A stretch of 64,000 nucleotides of DNA from Lingula anatina (Eukaryota; Brachiopoda; Lingulata; Lingulida; Lingulidae), in assembly GCF_001039355.2 (NCBI RefSeq), contig NW_019776079.1, positions 629,666 to 693,665 on the forward strand, given 5' to 3'. The position numbers were made by a program, and so were the translations under genes. The notes beneath the pieces are model-generated. The model had not been told where the DNA came from and did no database searches. It worked only from the letters and a program-made list of their open reading frames with translations. Shown piece by piece: positions 1-11,183 of the stretch (position 1 is the first letter of the stretch; each line of letters opens with the position of its first letter).

Positions 1-2806
1 ATTCCCCGTGAGGAAGCCCGGACTTTGGCATTGGTACAGGTATCTAATGTAACCGTAAGGTAGAATCAATCATCTAATATGCTGGTATTAGTTCTTCTTA
101 CCTTTGGTCCAATCTGACCAGTTGGTCCTGGAGGTAACGTCGGCTCGGGTGCACTAGGAAGAGAAAACTTCCAATACTCTGAAATAGTGAACGTAGTTTT
201 CTTATCTTTGGCTTTTTATCAGCAACAGTTGATTATTTCTGAAAATATAGGAATCTACGTTTATGCTGGATAGACATTACTTGTTTTGTAGGCCTATAAT
301 GGCATATTCTTAACCACACCAAGTAAACATTTGTGCAGCAGATCACCATGGTTTATAGATAACAAGAGGCTTTAGACACCCCCCCCCCAAAAAAAAAAAA
401 AAAAAATAATAATAATAAATAAATAATTTTTTTTAAATAAATAAAAAATACAACTTACGCGTGTTGTACGTGGCAGCAAATGAAAACGCCCAATTGAGTG
501 CCAGGTCTTCTAGCATTTTGATATTACCGACTGTGGGGATGGTTGAACACCCTGTCACTGCACTGCAGGTCTTGTACATCCGATTGCTTTCATAGTCATA
601 AGGAATAGGACCGATATCTTCCTCATTGAAGAAACCCAGGACGTCATTAGTTTCCACGGCAATGTAGTCAGTTTCATTCAGGTTAACCTAATTTAAAATG
701 CTAGTTGTAGTATCCGAACTGGCAGATGTATTTTAGTGGTTTAGTAATGAACTATTTGTAAAAAGTTTTAAAGCACAAATGTTAAGTTATTCGCCATCCG
801 TTTACCTTGCTTAGAGAAGGAAAAGGAATGAAGGGGTATTCCACAGAATTTTCTAGGGGAACATAAATACCCTGTATGACTGGCTATTTTGTATCATATT
901 AACTAACAAAATTCCATTCGTAGTGGAATCTTTATTTGACTAAACCACGGCTGTAGCCATTCAAATGAATATTCATGAATTTGGGAGCTATAAAAGGAGC
1001 ATTTTCGTCCTCTACCTATGAACAATACTTACATTCATAATGCTAGGAACCACACTAGGAGGCTGCAACTTTTTGCTGGCGATTAGCTGGTAAATCATTT
1101 GATTGTATTGAGCCATCCAAAGTGGCCGCCATATTTGAATATGAACATTGCTAGCAGTCTTGAAGAAAACGTGAAACCCAGTGACCACACCTTTAGAGAA
1201 TTTGAGTGACGTGTCCAGAAATAATCGTCTACCCCCACCACGTACTAAAAGATTGGTGTTCTTGAGAATATTGCCGTTTTTTCTTATGGTTTCAAAGCCA
1301 GGGGTTATGGATGGCACGATTGTTGACGTTTGAGGTGGGCTAGGTGGATCTGTATTTGAAGGCAAGTTCGTCATGTCGGCTAAATGAAAGAAATTGGCAT
1401 GGTTTAGAAGACATACGAAGAGGTCATTTAAAAATAATTTACTGAAATATGTTACTTGATATTTCCATTCTTTTGGCGGAAAAGGATAATAATACAACAG
1501 AATTTATTCATTGGATGACACCACGACAACTTACGAACTTCCACAGAGGCTTGGACGGCGTATCTGTAACCTATTTCTTGGGACTGCACAAACGTGAGCG
1601 GCGATGAGGAAACGGAGGGAGGGTTTCCATCGTTCAGGGACACGTAATCGTATATATGGAGAGGATAAACTTCGTCGACGGTTCTCCTGGATAAAGTAAC
1701 ATTCTCCAAAGTATTTGTAAATCCAAGCAGATCTCCTTTTTCGACTAACAGGATTCCTGGCGGTATCTGAAAAATTAAAGCAACGCATGAAATAATCTTT
1801 TAGTGTGCAATACTTATGGTTTTACAATAAAAAGAGAAAAGGAAAGCATGATTGCAGTGGAAGAACAGGGTATTAAATTCATTCTTCTGTCTTAAAAAAT
1901 ATTCATTAAGTAAAAATTTTGTTCATACAATAAAGGGTCTGTTATTTAGAGAATCACTGCACGCCTCACTTTGCAAATCAGCATTTTTATGTAACAGTCT
2001 AGGAGATGTTCTCACCGCTATAGAGTTCAGTCCAGGTCCATTTGGAACAAGTGGCTGCTGTCCTACAAGGAAGTACTTGGTCTCTCCGGCATGCCTCCAT
2101 ACCTGTAACAGTATGGTCCCTCCAGCCCTAGTCACATAGGCTTGGAAACTGGATACATACCCGGATGAGGGGATGATGTATCCAGCACAAATACGAGTTT
2201 GTCTAGGGGCTGCCCAGGAATCCCCAGACTGAATGTTAGTGTCACCTACCGTCACTATGGAGCCTGGCGATTTGATGATAAAAACTTGTTTAAACGTATC
2301 AAATATAAGCAAATGGGTCTTTGTGTTTAAACGAAATAGTTCTAATATTTTGTATTATAACACTTGTTTTTAAAGTACAATGTAGGCCCACTACTTCATA
2401 TGCATCATTTATAATATTTTATCCATTAATATCATAGTCATTCCACCTTTGTCGTGAATTTCCTCAACATATAAAGTGTTCATCTTAGTGGAAGCGATTT
2501 TCATCAACTCATTAGAGAAACTGTTTGATATATGGGCTGTACGAGATTAAAGCACTATGCCACCACGAGGCTGTCACCATTTCCAAGGTTTATAACCCCC
2601 CTGAACCCGTTGCCTTAGGGGCACAAGCCACCACGGCTAGTGACGCCGCATATTACATAGACCAACATTACATTTCACTTCAACAAAATTTACGAAATCC
2701 TCAACACATTGGACAATGTATCATGAGGTTCATTTGACCTACCTTTTATTTGTGTCCACAAATATATCTGAGTAAAAATTACGATAGTGATTTGGCCGAA
2801 CTCCAT
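1..2806 (-). CDS. Secreted two-repeat protein with collagen-like stretch (5' part of gene)
   Basis: Six exons read on the minus strand: 2743-2806, 2016-2263, 1535-1766, 1033-1379, 459-687 and 102-178, 399 codons in all. The gene continues past position 1. Every junction is GT..AG and the phases close. The start at 2806 gives a short hydrophobic N-terminus (MEFGQITIVIF...) that looks like a signal peptide. Exons 2+3 and 4+5 encode two copies of one module. The first half carries matching strands (VSSFQAYVTRAGGTILLQVW and VTGFHVFFKTASNVHIQIW). The second half carries GDLLGF and NDVLGF. Each module has phases 1-0-1, so it is a shuffling-competent unit. Exon 6 ends in the Gly-X-Y run GPTGQIGPK, the likely start of a collagen-like segment. 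An acceptor near 46 may begin the next exon, but its frame does not give clean triplets. I do not recognise the family; an extracellular matrix or lectin-like role is inference. Confidence 0.75.
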
Positions 2807-4214
2807 TGCTTATAGCCTAATGGTTGAAAAGCAAAAAGTGTTTTTATTCAATATACTTTTAAGTATTAAAATACACAATTGTTAAGATAATCTGGGTAAT
2901 ACATAAAATATGTTCTAACACAATATGCTACTGTTATGCATGTAGTAACCGTCATTTTGTTCTAATCTAGCGCTTTACTTACTACTTTCTTATATTGGAA
3001 TTGCGCCTTGGTGTACTATTTGTTGCACCATCAATGTTTCTTTATCGTTTTAACACAATCCCTATCCTCACTACTAATATAGGTCGAAACAACACAGAAA
3101 TCCAATAAATTGATGTTTCTTACTCACATGAAAACAGATTTAAGCAAAATAAATCATGGGTCTAATACATATTCCGACTTTTCACAGCCCTGTGGTTCAA
3201 GGTAACAATATCAAATATCAAAATATAACACACGGACACGTGAACCTACCCTTCGTCCGCTAGCAGTGGTTACTGTTTCACTCCTGTTCGATTAATTTCA
3301 AGACTCCGGTGTAGGTAAGGTATTGATTCGTGATAGGTCAATTATTATACTACATTTGTTCAGTACCTACTCCACTCTAGCTGAAGATTTCCCATATTTT
3401 CTCAACAAACCCCGTAAACATGGGTTTATGGGGACCGCCCAAAGGAGACCGGAAGGAGTACCATCGTAACAGGTGAGGGGGAGTCCGCGACCTGTCACAC
3501 GTTCACCTTTTGTCTCATGACTCAGTTTGTGACGGTTCGAGTCACTGCGCAAAATGACGAAAATGAGGGGTCATAAAATTGATTGCCTTTTATGAGAAGT
3601 GGTCCGGCCAGAGGTCAAAAAAGTAGTTTGCCTTGATGTGGGATACACTTGCCATAAATTAAACAATAGGTAAACTGCCGATGATGGCATTAGTGACAAA
3701 AAGCTAATGTCTGCTGATGTGGAAAATAAAAAAACAATTTTATAAGCTGTTTCTCTACATCTTTTGACAATACCTTCTGAAATTTATGCGCTAAAATATG
3801 ATTTTATCGGACGGGATGTCGTTATCATTTAATGCTATTAGACATTCTGACTAGGTTTTAACACAGTTGTAAAATTTCAGTTATTCTTGACCTCTGAAGA
3901 TTCTGTCAAATTATACTTTTTGTGCTAAGTGCTTACAAAAACTTAAATACATTAATAAAAACAACTGAATTTTCTTGAACATATAATTTTCTATCTTGTT
4001 TTCCGATTTTTATGGCACTCCCAGATATACTTTTTCATTATTAAAATTAAAGCAATGCAAGTCATCGACTCACCAACGAAATCAGTAGCGTACATACTTA
4101 TTCACTCAATTTGGTATTTGGCATTTTTTCTACTTCTATTGTATAACTTAAATGTCATGTAGTTTGTTGATTTGATAAAGAAAATGGACGGTTTCAATTC
4201 CTCTTTTACTTATA
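2807..4214. other. Gene-free stretch upstream of the secreted-protein gene
   Basis: No open frame with coding character or splice support was found. It presumably holds the promoter of the minus-strand gene ending at 2806, but no TATA box or other convincing element could be picked out. A 61-codon minus-strand ORF at 3367-3552 has no recognisable content. Confidence 0.5.
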
Positions 4215-4433
4215 CCCCCTTTACACTGGACGGCGTTCTTTCTGCGTCCTTTCTGCGACCATGAAATTTGGCATCGCTGTGGTCGTAATAAGGAGGCACG
4301 AGCATTGATTTTGTATCAGAATGAATGCTCAATGATCGGCCAGTTGTCGGCACGTAAAGTATTATAATTTTTTAACTCTCAAATGGGGCCGTACTGCTGG
4401 ACGCAGAAAGGACGCCGTCCAGTGTAAAGGGGC
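4215..4433. mobile_element. Short non-autonomous DNA transposon (MITE-like)
   Basis: About 220 bp bounded by inverted repeats. The left end (4215-4247, containing CCCCTTTACACTGGACGG) matches the reverse complement of the right end (4399-4433, containing CCGTCCAGTGTAAAGGGG) over about 33 bp with one or two mismatches. There is no coding capacity between the ends. TTAT-like bases flank both sides, but a target duplication cannot be fixed with certainty. The superfamily is not assigned. Confidence 0.8.
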
Positions 4434-5040
4434 CCTTATTGTAAGATTATCGCATGAACTTCAGAAGAGATTGTGATAAAGGTGCATTGCTGCAGGGGAG
4501 AAGCACCACTCACACGCACTGAAAAGAATTGTAGTCTACGTGATACATAAGTAACACTTGTTTTCATACGGATTTAGTTATTCTCATTTACACATCATTG
4601 CAGCGTATTATAGTCTACATATAAACTAAATTCTTGAATATGATATTTATGATTAAAGAATTTAATAGACGCATTTCAATTCCCTTTTTAGATAAAATTT
4701 TTGTACAATATCAAAGACACTCTTAGGGAGACTTGACTTGCCAACCTCCAGCTATTGATTCACTATCTTTATCAATGTTTCATTTATTTGCGCATTTGTC
4801 GACAGAAACTAAACAAACACATGAATATTTCAACTGCCCACTTTGTGTAACCCCATAGCCCACCTACTACACCATAGACTTCTTCTTCTTCAACATAAAG
4901 ACCGCCCCTAATGGGCTACCCCCGCTTACCCCTAACGGCAACCCATAGTACCCACTCCAGACTCCAAATGACCCTTGGTATTGCAAAAACCTGGATCCGC
5001 CGGTCTAAAATGACCCGACAACTTAAAAGGATAGTAATTC
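4434..5040. other. Gene-free stretch
   Basis: No coding frame or structured element seen. The part at about 4900-5000 is richer in C than its surroundings but has no recognisable motif. Confidence 0.4.
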
Positions 5041-5200
5041 TTTGTATGAGATCTATATTTCACAATAAAAACATTGTAAACAACTCATAGGAATATAAAA
5101 TATTCTGTTTTGAACACCACAAAAACGGCAGTTATAGCTATTATTCTGATATCTGAGCTTGTCATCAGACCACGTGACCTCCATAGATGGCTATACTCTG
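5041..5200 (-). repeat. Dispersed repeat, copy 1 of an inverted pair
   Basis: The reverse complement aligns along its full length with 11690-11841. Shared blocks include GGTCTGATGACAAGC, CTATGAGTTGTTTACA and GTTTTTATTGTGAAAT. The two copies lie in opposite orientation on either side of the retrotransposon block. By eye roughly three quarters of positions match. Confidence 0.75.
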
Positions 5201-5212
5201 TAATAATCTATG

Positions 5213-5508
5213 ACACAGTAGTGTTACAAATTTTAGTAAGATTTTTGTTTAAGTTTTAAAACAGTTTAAATTCAACAGTTACAATAAGATTTCGGAAACA
5301 ACAAAAGTCTGATTACACGTTCAAGCACTGACCAAACATAATAACCTTCCGATCTCAAGTACTAAATTATCCAGCGAATAACCAGTGTACCGCAATTTAT
5401 GACCAATCAGCAATCGCGTCGATTTAATTGCAAGTAAATTGGACAGAGTTACAGCGGTCGCACATAGAAAAATGTAATTGATTATCTCTCGATGTCGCAT
5501 ATTAGTAT
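5213..5508 (+). repeat. Left long terminal repeat
   Basis: Direct copy of 10404-10703, starting ACACAGTAGTGTTAC and ending near TATTAGTAT. Differences are scattered substitutions and small indels, including a few bases extra in the right copy where it reads GACCTCTAGTGG. The exact TG..CA ends are uncertain: TGTTAC at 5220 is one candidate start and TGTCGCA one candidate end. Confidence 0.85.
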
Positions 5509-6482
5509 GACAGAAGGACAACAAATAGCCTCTTTTCCGTTACTATTGCGAGGTGCAGCCTTAGACTGGTTCGACACACTTACCGATGATCAGCGTCAGA
5601 ACATAAATGCTATAGAAAATGCATTCCGCGCACGATTTCAACCCACCGAGAGTTCAAAATGGGCTACTGTGTCCAATTTATTTCAACGCCGCCAAAACAT
5701 GCTCAGCCAGTGCAAGATTATATAGCGGAAATGAGACGCGAAGCCGCGAGAGTAAAATTGCCATGCAGGCTATTCTACATGGTCGCAGCACAACACGAAC
5801 GTCACAATTTCGAGGATCTCATAGCGCGCGCCAGACATTCAGAAACTGCAGTACAACCCACCACATCGTCTGCATCTATCAATGCGCTGAATACATACTA
5901 TCCGAAATCAAAACGCAGGTCTCACAACTGGCCGTATCTGCTGTGAATCCAGCACCAATCACTCCGATACAACACCCAGGTAGAAACCCTACGGCCGCCG
6001 ATTTTCAACCGCGATCACCGCCCAACACTCGCTACCAATACGCCAGAAACCAACAGCGATGGCAGTATCGTCCGCTTAGACGACACGCCCAACATGCAGC
6101 CAAGATTTCAACGCACCACCCCAGTACGCGACAATCCTGTCATTCGACCCAGGCCCTCAGGAAACCAGCAGAACAACAGAGGAAGAGGAGACATCCCTCC
6201 ATGCAATGGCTGTGGTATGTTACATTTTTTTGTCATCTCTGCCCTGATTTAAAAATGAATTTTCGTACTTGTGGCAAAATAGGACATTTAGCGAGAGTTT
6301 GTCGCTCAAGTAGAAAACAATGTCAACCAAAAACACAAGATCAAAGTAAGTCTGTTGTAGTAGCATCACATCAGCCCATTCAAAATTTCATTTTCATTTC
6401 TGTGAAAAACAAAAAGCTTGATACACTCGTAGATACCGGTGCTTCTATTTCATATATTTCAAAGCAAAAGTTACAAAATTGA
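5509..6482 (+). pseudogene. gag and protease remnants of the retrotransposon
   Basis: The frame open at 5492-5725 shows the conserved middle of a Ty3/gypsy capsid (FPLLLRGAALDWF). The N-terminal part of gag is missing because the frame enters straight from the left LTR. Reading then shifts frame more than once. Near 6200-6310 a nucleocapsid zinc knuckle survives in part (CGKIGHLARVC), but the first cysteine of the CX2CX4HX4C pattern is lost. A retropepsin active-site motif (DTGAS, at about 6432) closes the 5619-6482 frame before a stop. Several disruptions make this non-functional. Confidence 0.8.
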
Positions 6483-7361
6483 GAAATTCCGGATTCTCAC
6501 ATCAACCGATCCAACAGTCTAAAAACGATAGAAAGTGTCAAAAATGAACCTCTCCATATATTGGGAACTATCAACGTCAATTTTAGAATCGGTAAAGCAA
6601 ACTTTGTGCACAATTTCCATGTATTTCCAAAATTACCCCGCCCTGTCATTCTAAGTCTAGATTTTCTTCACAAACGTTGCCATTCTCAATCTGTCTGATC
6701 ATAGTATGGCTATCAAAAATCCCGATATCAAAGTGTGTTTATTAATGTCCAATCAACTTGGCCTTGCCCAATCTACATCTTCTGTTACAATAGAGCCACA
6801 CTGTGAAAAATTAGTGAGTGTCCATGTATCCCGTAGTCACGTCATACAAAAACAACCCACCACTGTTTTATTGGAAGTGGTAAACAATGTCCAGACTTTA
6901 CTCGGTGCGTCTGCAGTCAATATATTATATTCTCGATATTGTTATTATCGCGTGGCAAATGTTACACCTAACGCCATTACCATACCACGAAAACGCAAAT
7001 ATGATTAGTCATATTGACTTCGACAAATCCCTACCCCCTCCAATAAAACCAGTCGATGCAAATGATAAAGAAACAGCACTCTCTCTAGGCATACCTTTTG
7101 ACCTGACTCACCTCGACGACAAACAAAAAGACAGATTGTTATCTCTCATTGGTAGCAACAGAGACATTTTTGCTTCCGATCTATCAGAAATTGGCCATAT
7201 TCCTGTTTACAAACAAACTATTGAAACAAATTGACACCCTCCAATTGCACAGCGTTTTTATCGCACAAATCCGAAGTCAAAAGCCGAAATTGATCGTCAG
7301 ATTGAGGAAATGTTACGTCACGACATTATAAAACCCTCCACATCACCCTGGAGTAGTCCAG
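6483..7361 (+). pseudogene. Protease-to-RT linker remnant of the retrotransposon
   Basis: Short frames at 6706-7008 and 6887-7234 carry fragments typical of the region between protease and reverse transcriptase in Ty3/gypsy polyproteins, for example a piece ending just before the usual proline-rich entry to RT. Stops and frame changes separate them. Assignment rests mainly on position between the protease motif and the RT core. Confidence 0.55.
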
Positions 7362-8200
7362 TTGTACTTGTCAAAAAAGAAAAAAGGTGATTTTAGATTC
7401 GCGATTGATTATCGTAAATTAAATACAGTCACCAAAACCATGACGTTTCCTTTACCACGTCTGGAAGACATATTTGCTTCCATAGCTGACTCCAAAGCGT
7501 TATATTTTTCACTAGCCGACATAAATACAGCTTTTTGGACAGTAGGACTATATGATGATTCAAAAGAAAAATCTGCTTTTGTCACACACATTGGACAATA
7601 TCAATTCAAAAGACTTAGTTTGGGTCTGAAAAATCCTTCCAGGACGTACATGTATCTATTGAGCAATTTATTTCGAAACATGAATTGGAAATCAGTCATA
7701 ATTTATGTTGATGACATCTTGACGTATTCCAAAACATCTGAGGAACATTTAACACATCTACAGAACGTCTTCCACATTTTACGACAGGCAAATTTCGAGT
7801 TGAAACCTTCAAAATGCACATTTGCTGTTCCAAAAGTACTTTATCTCAGTCATTTTTTGTCCAAACAAGGCATAGAAGTTGACCCCTTAAAAACAGAAGC
7901 GGTTCGAACATTTCCAATACCCAAAAATGTTAATCAAGTACGCAGTTTCTTAGGACTCTGCAATTGGTACAGACGTTTCATAAAAGCGCAACTGCAAAAC
8001 CACTCAATGAATTATTGCACAAAGATAAGAACTTTCAATGGTCCACAGATTGTGAACAGGCCTTTCAAACTCTCAAAAATGCACTAGTGACACCTCCCAT
8101 TTTGTCATTCCTAGATATGTCCAAACCTTTTATTTTGACGACCGACGCATCAGGTCACGCATTAGGATATATTTTAGGCCAACTAGATGAATTAGGTTGA
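7362..8200 (+). pseudogene. Reverse transcriptase and RNase H remnants
   Basis: The frame 7362-8087 holds the RT fingers and palm: FRFAIDYRKLN near its start, LADINTAFW, a degraded LGLKNPSRT segment, and the catalytic YVDD box at 7704-7715. The thumb and connection follow (VRSFLGLCNWYRRFIK). The reading moves frame near 7980, and 7964-8200 carries the start of RNase H (LTTDASGHALGYIL) before a stop. Relative to an intact element the rest of RNase H and all of integrase are absent. Family assignment to Ty3/gypsy is strong; activity is not expected. Confidence 0.9.
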
Positions 8201-8249
8201 GGAAAAGTTATTAGCTAGTTAGTTAATTTTATTCCCACATATAAAGCAA

Positions 8250-8657
8250 AATAAACCAGTATATCACTCCGTCACTGATACCATATTAGATACAGCCCCT
8301 GATTTCTTAACAGATTCCAACATCTTAACTTATACCGCCATTGGTAAATCAGGTGTCTCCCTCCTAACAAGCGCAATCTTATGGCACAAACTCCGTCAAG
8401 TATAATTGCTTTTCATATCCCTACAAAACATTGTTTCTGTTAGAGATTTTAACATCATTCAAATTCCCACACCCCAATCCCTTTCATTGACAACCACTTT
8501 TCTTGATTCAATCATAGCATATTGTATCGAAGGTTCTACGGTTTTTCTCTTGCTGTTCATACTTTTTATTTTATTTTACAATAAATCTAGAAACATTTCC
8601 CCGTCCTATGTTTGGACATCTCCACACTACCCCAATCACGTACTGTTGGCTATTTAA
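8250..8657 (+). pseudogene. Hydrophobic, possibly envelope-like remnant
   Basis: Two short overlapping frames follow the pol remnants. The first runs to a stop at about 8403. The second (8406-8657) contains a strong hydrophobic run followed by a basic turn, as in a single-pass membrane anchor. Position after pol fits an env-like ORF, but similarity to any named family is not demonstrated. The reading is broken, so no product is expected. Confidence 0.35.
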
Positions 8658-9458
8658 CACTTGAAGGTTGCCATACGTCTTGAACCATGTTAAACGCAAC
8701 AAGAATGCATATGCACACAACCGCATTTAGGACTAATGATTAAGGACTTCTCTTATTGAGAAGATTAATTAGTTAGACATTTTTTATTATTAATATTGTA
8801 TTTGCAAATGTTTAGATATCCACGCTAGTTTCTATCAGAGTTTGACGCACACACTTAGTAACGTGACAGCTGTACATGCACTGCAGTCAACTTGGATCAG
8901 AAGACAAATGTTGAAAAACATATTCAATTATTTTACTTAATGACCAGTTTATTCACTTTATATCTAAGTGATACCTTATATCTTACTAAAGTTGTTGTAC
9001 TTCCAGTTTATTAATATTGATAAAATAGTAATACGTAATGTCGGCAGTACCTGCATTGATTGATTTGCTTGTTTATTATCGTCACATTCTCAGTATCATT
9101 TTAACTAAGATTTTGTCTTCGCACATTTCGATGTAACTTGGACTTCACAAGTGTACAGGTGTTCTCTCAAAAGGGCCTCCTATTTAATTCCATCCCAATC
9201 TCCCAATTATTGTTTTGTCTTTCACTCCTGTTAATTGAAATGATGACAAAATCCCCCTCCCATGGCTGTAGCCTATATCAACCAAAAAGGACTTACATGT
9301 ATTCAAGGACTATTAGAAAACCATAAACGGCTTCCTCGGATTATTTTGTGAAGTGCCTTTGTCCTGTCCTCAAATTTTTTGGGCATAAAACCCCAACTTC
9401 TACCAGCACAGATCATTCATCTCTAGCCGATATACCATTGACACAAGACATCATCATC

Positions 9459-10205
9459 ATGGAAGTATTAATATTGGCAGCCGCCATGCTGAAGCATATG
9501 CTTCATTACATTGACACTGAAACAAACCAGGATAGAGATTTTGAAGGCGCAGAACTAGTTAGGTATCGCCCCATGACCACCTTAGTCAACACGGAAAACC
9601 TGGCAGATCTTGTTGACCTGGTGCGCCAGAGACAGCCCAACCTAATCATCATAGATGACTGGATGCCCCAGACGACAGCCCAATTCCTAGGAAGGGACTG
9701 TCCACCTAAACCGGAAAAAGCTGTAGGTGAACTTTTGAGCCTCCTGTTCATCTTCAAACAGAACATGAGTGCCCCGATACTAGGCCAAAGGACCCAAATC
9801 CACGTGTGCTGTTCCACTACCGATCCAGACATTCAGGAGCAGCTACACAAGGCCACAACTTTTGCCCAGGACTTGTCAGTACACATTTACCAACGTGACA
9901 CCCATCCTTCGCAGAGACAAGCCCGATATGCTGATATAATTCGGGATGTCACCAGTGAAACTCTGATGTCCCTCGCAAGGCAGGACGCCCCACACCAGAC
10001 ACCCAGAAGAAGCGCCCAAAGATTAGTTTACTCATCGGACTCTGACTGGGATGCCGAGGACAATACACCTCTAGTCCCTTATAAACACCCAGTAGGAGCC
10101 GATGAGGAATCGGCCTCAGAAGATGACCTTTATGAACCCATCCCGCAAGATGCCAGACTCATTCCAGCAGGGATGGAGGACGAAGATCTGCCTAACCTTG
10201 ACTGA
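9459..10205 (+). CDS. Intact 248-codon ORF of unknown function inside the retrotransposon
   Basis: From the first ATG at 9459 the frame runs without interruption to TGA at 10205. It is also open upstream to about 9348. It lies between the pol/env remnants and the right LTR, yet it is undamaged while the pol region is broken. It also looks richer in G+C than its surroundings. The protein has no transmembrane segment. Its middle contains QPNLIIIDDWMP, which resembles a Walker B strand (four hydrophobic residues then DD), but no Walker A P-loop is visible. The C-terminal third is acidic and serine-rich (YSSDSDWDAEDN...EESASEDDLYEP). I do not recognise the family. It could be a captured host or viral gene, an accessory protein of this element class, or a separate later insertion. 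Confidence 0.6.
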   Translation: MEVLILAAAMLKHMLHYIDTETNQDRDFEGAELVRYRPMTTLVNTENLADLVDLVRQRQPNLIIIDDWMPQTTAQFLGRDCPPKPEKAVGELLSLLFIFKQNMSAPILGQRTQIHVCCSTTDPDIQEQLHKATTFAQDLSVHIYQRDTHPSQRQARYADIIRDVTSETLMSLARQDAPHQTPRRSAQRLVYSSDSDWDAEDNTPLVPYKHPVGADEESASEDDLYEPIPQDARLIPAGMEDEDLPNLD

Positions 10206-10403
10206 AATAGAACTGAGTACACAACGGACTAATTTTGCCTCCAATTCAATGGACTATTATTATCATTATTATTTTCTCTTTCTTGATTTCCCCCACCCCC
10301 ATTGATTTTTCTACAAATTTGCAAATATGCCCCCCTCCCAAACCAGACACGCCTATTATTGATTTGGATGGAGCCAAATTCTTCGAGGACGGAAGGTTAT
10401 ATA

Positions 10404-10703
10404 ACACGGTAGTGTTACAAATTTTAGTAAGAATTTAGTTTGAATTTTAAAACAGTTAAAATTCACCAGTTTCAATAAGATTTCGGAAACAAAAAAGTCT
10501 GATAACACGTTCAAGCACTTACCAAACATAATAACTTCCGATCTCAAGTACTAAATTATCCAGCGAATAACCAGTGTACCGTAGTTAATGACCTCTAGTG
10601 GTCAGCAATCGCGTCGATTTAATTGCAAGTAAATTGGACAGAGCTACAGCGGTTGCACATAGAAAAATGTAATTGATTATCTCTCGATGTCGTATATTAG
10701 TAT
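10404..10703 (+). repeat. Right long terminal repeat
   Basis: Direct copy of the left repeat, starting ACACGGTAGTGTTAC and ending near TATTAGTAT. A short purine-rich run (GAGGACGGAAGG) lies about 10 bp upstream at 10385-10396 and could be a decayed polypurine tract. Confidence 0.85.
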
Positions 10704-11183
10704 TAAATAACCCCTTCGCTAGACCTTGGAAAATGACCAGTTCCGGTTCAGTCAAAATTAAATATTAATAATCAAATCACAATGTTTAAGTCGAAGGTCA
10801 AGAATAAGTATTTCTAATAATTAAGTAAATGTTGAATCAAAACTTCTATCCATGACGTGAAATGTGAACCACCTGATTTTATTATAGAATGCAGCGTTTT
10901 GCCGCATTCAGTGTGTTGGGAAAATAGAACCATAGAAAGGAGAGACTGAGGGAGAACAGAGCAGGGGACTTCGTGGTCACATCTTCATTTTGATGTAGTC
11001 CGTATGAGCAAAATAAAATTCCTTCAACCGGAAAAGGTAGTTGTTCGTAGCTATACAGTGACGCACTTTTATCACCCGTAAAAGCCCCCGTCACAAATCT
11101 CATTAGATTTAATAACTAAAAAAAAAAAAAGAAAAAAAAAAAGAGCACATGTATGGGATACAGCCGCNAAAAAAAAAAAAAAA
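10704..11183. other. Gene-free stretch
   Basis: No coding frame supported. It contains A-rich tracts and a single unresolved base at 11168. Confidence 0.4.

Larger units (their letters stand above)
5213..10703 (+). mobile_element. Decayed LTR retrotransposon, Ty3/gypsy-like, with an extra intact ORF
   Basis: Direct repeats of about 300 bp (5213-5508 and 10404-10703) bracket gag, protease, reverse transcriptase and RNase H remnants in plus-strand order. A hydrophobic env-like remnant and then an intact 248-codon ORF follow. The gag, protease and pol reading is broken by stops and frame changes. No integrase (zinc-binding HHCC or DDE region) was found between RNase H and the intact ORF. No primer-binding site or leader separates the left LTR from gag. 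No clear target-site duplication was seen. The element is therefore old, internally deleted and presumably unable to move by itself. Confidence 0.85.

Noticed and set aside
1-46. Next collagen exon of the secreted-protein gene
   Set aside because: An acceptor (TTACATTAG) is present, but the visible residues do not keep Gly at every third position, so the exon is not called.
3470-3560. Possible tRNA or tRNA-derived SINE (GGTTCGAGTCAC, B-box-like)
   Set aside because: No A-box at the right distance and no cloverleaf could be drawn.
9506-9832. Minus-strand 108-codon ORF
   Set aside because: Shadow of the intact plus-strand ORF at 9459-10205.
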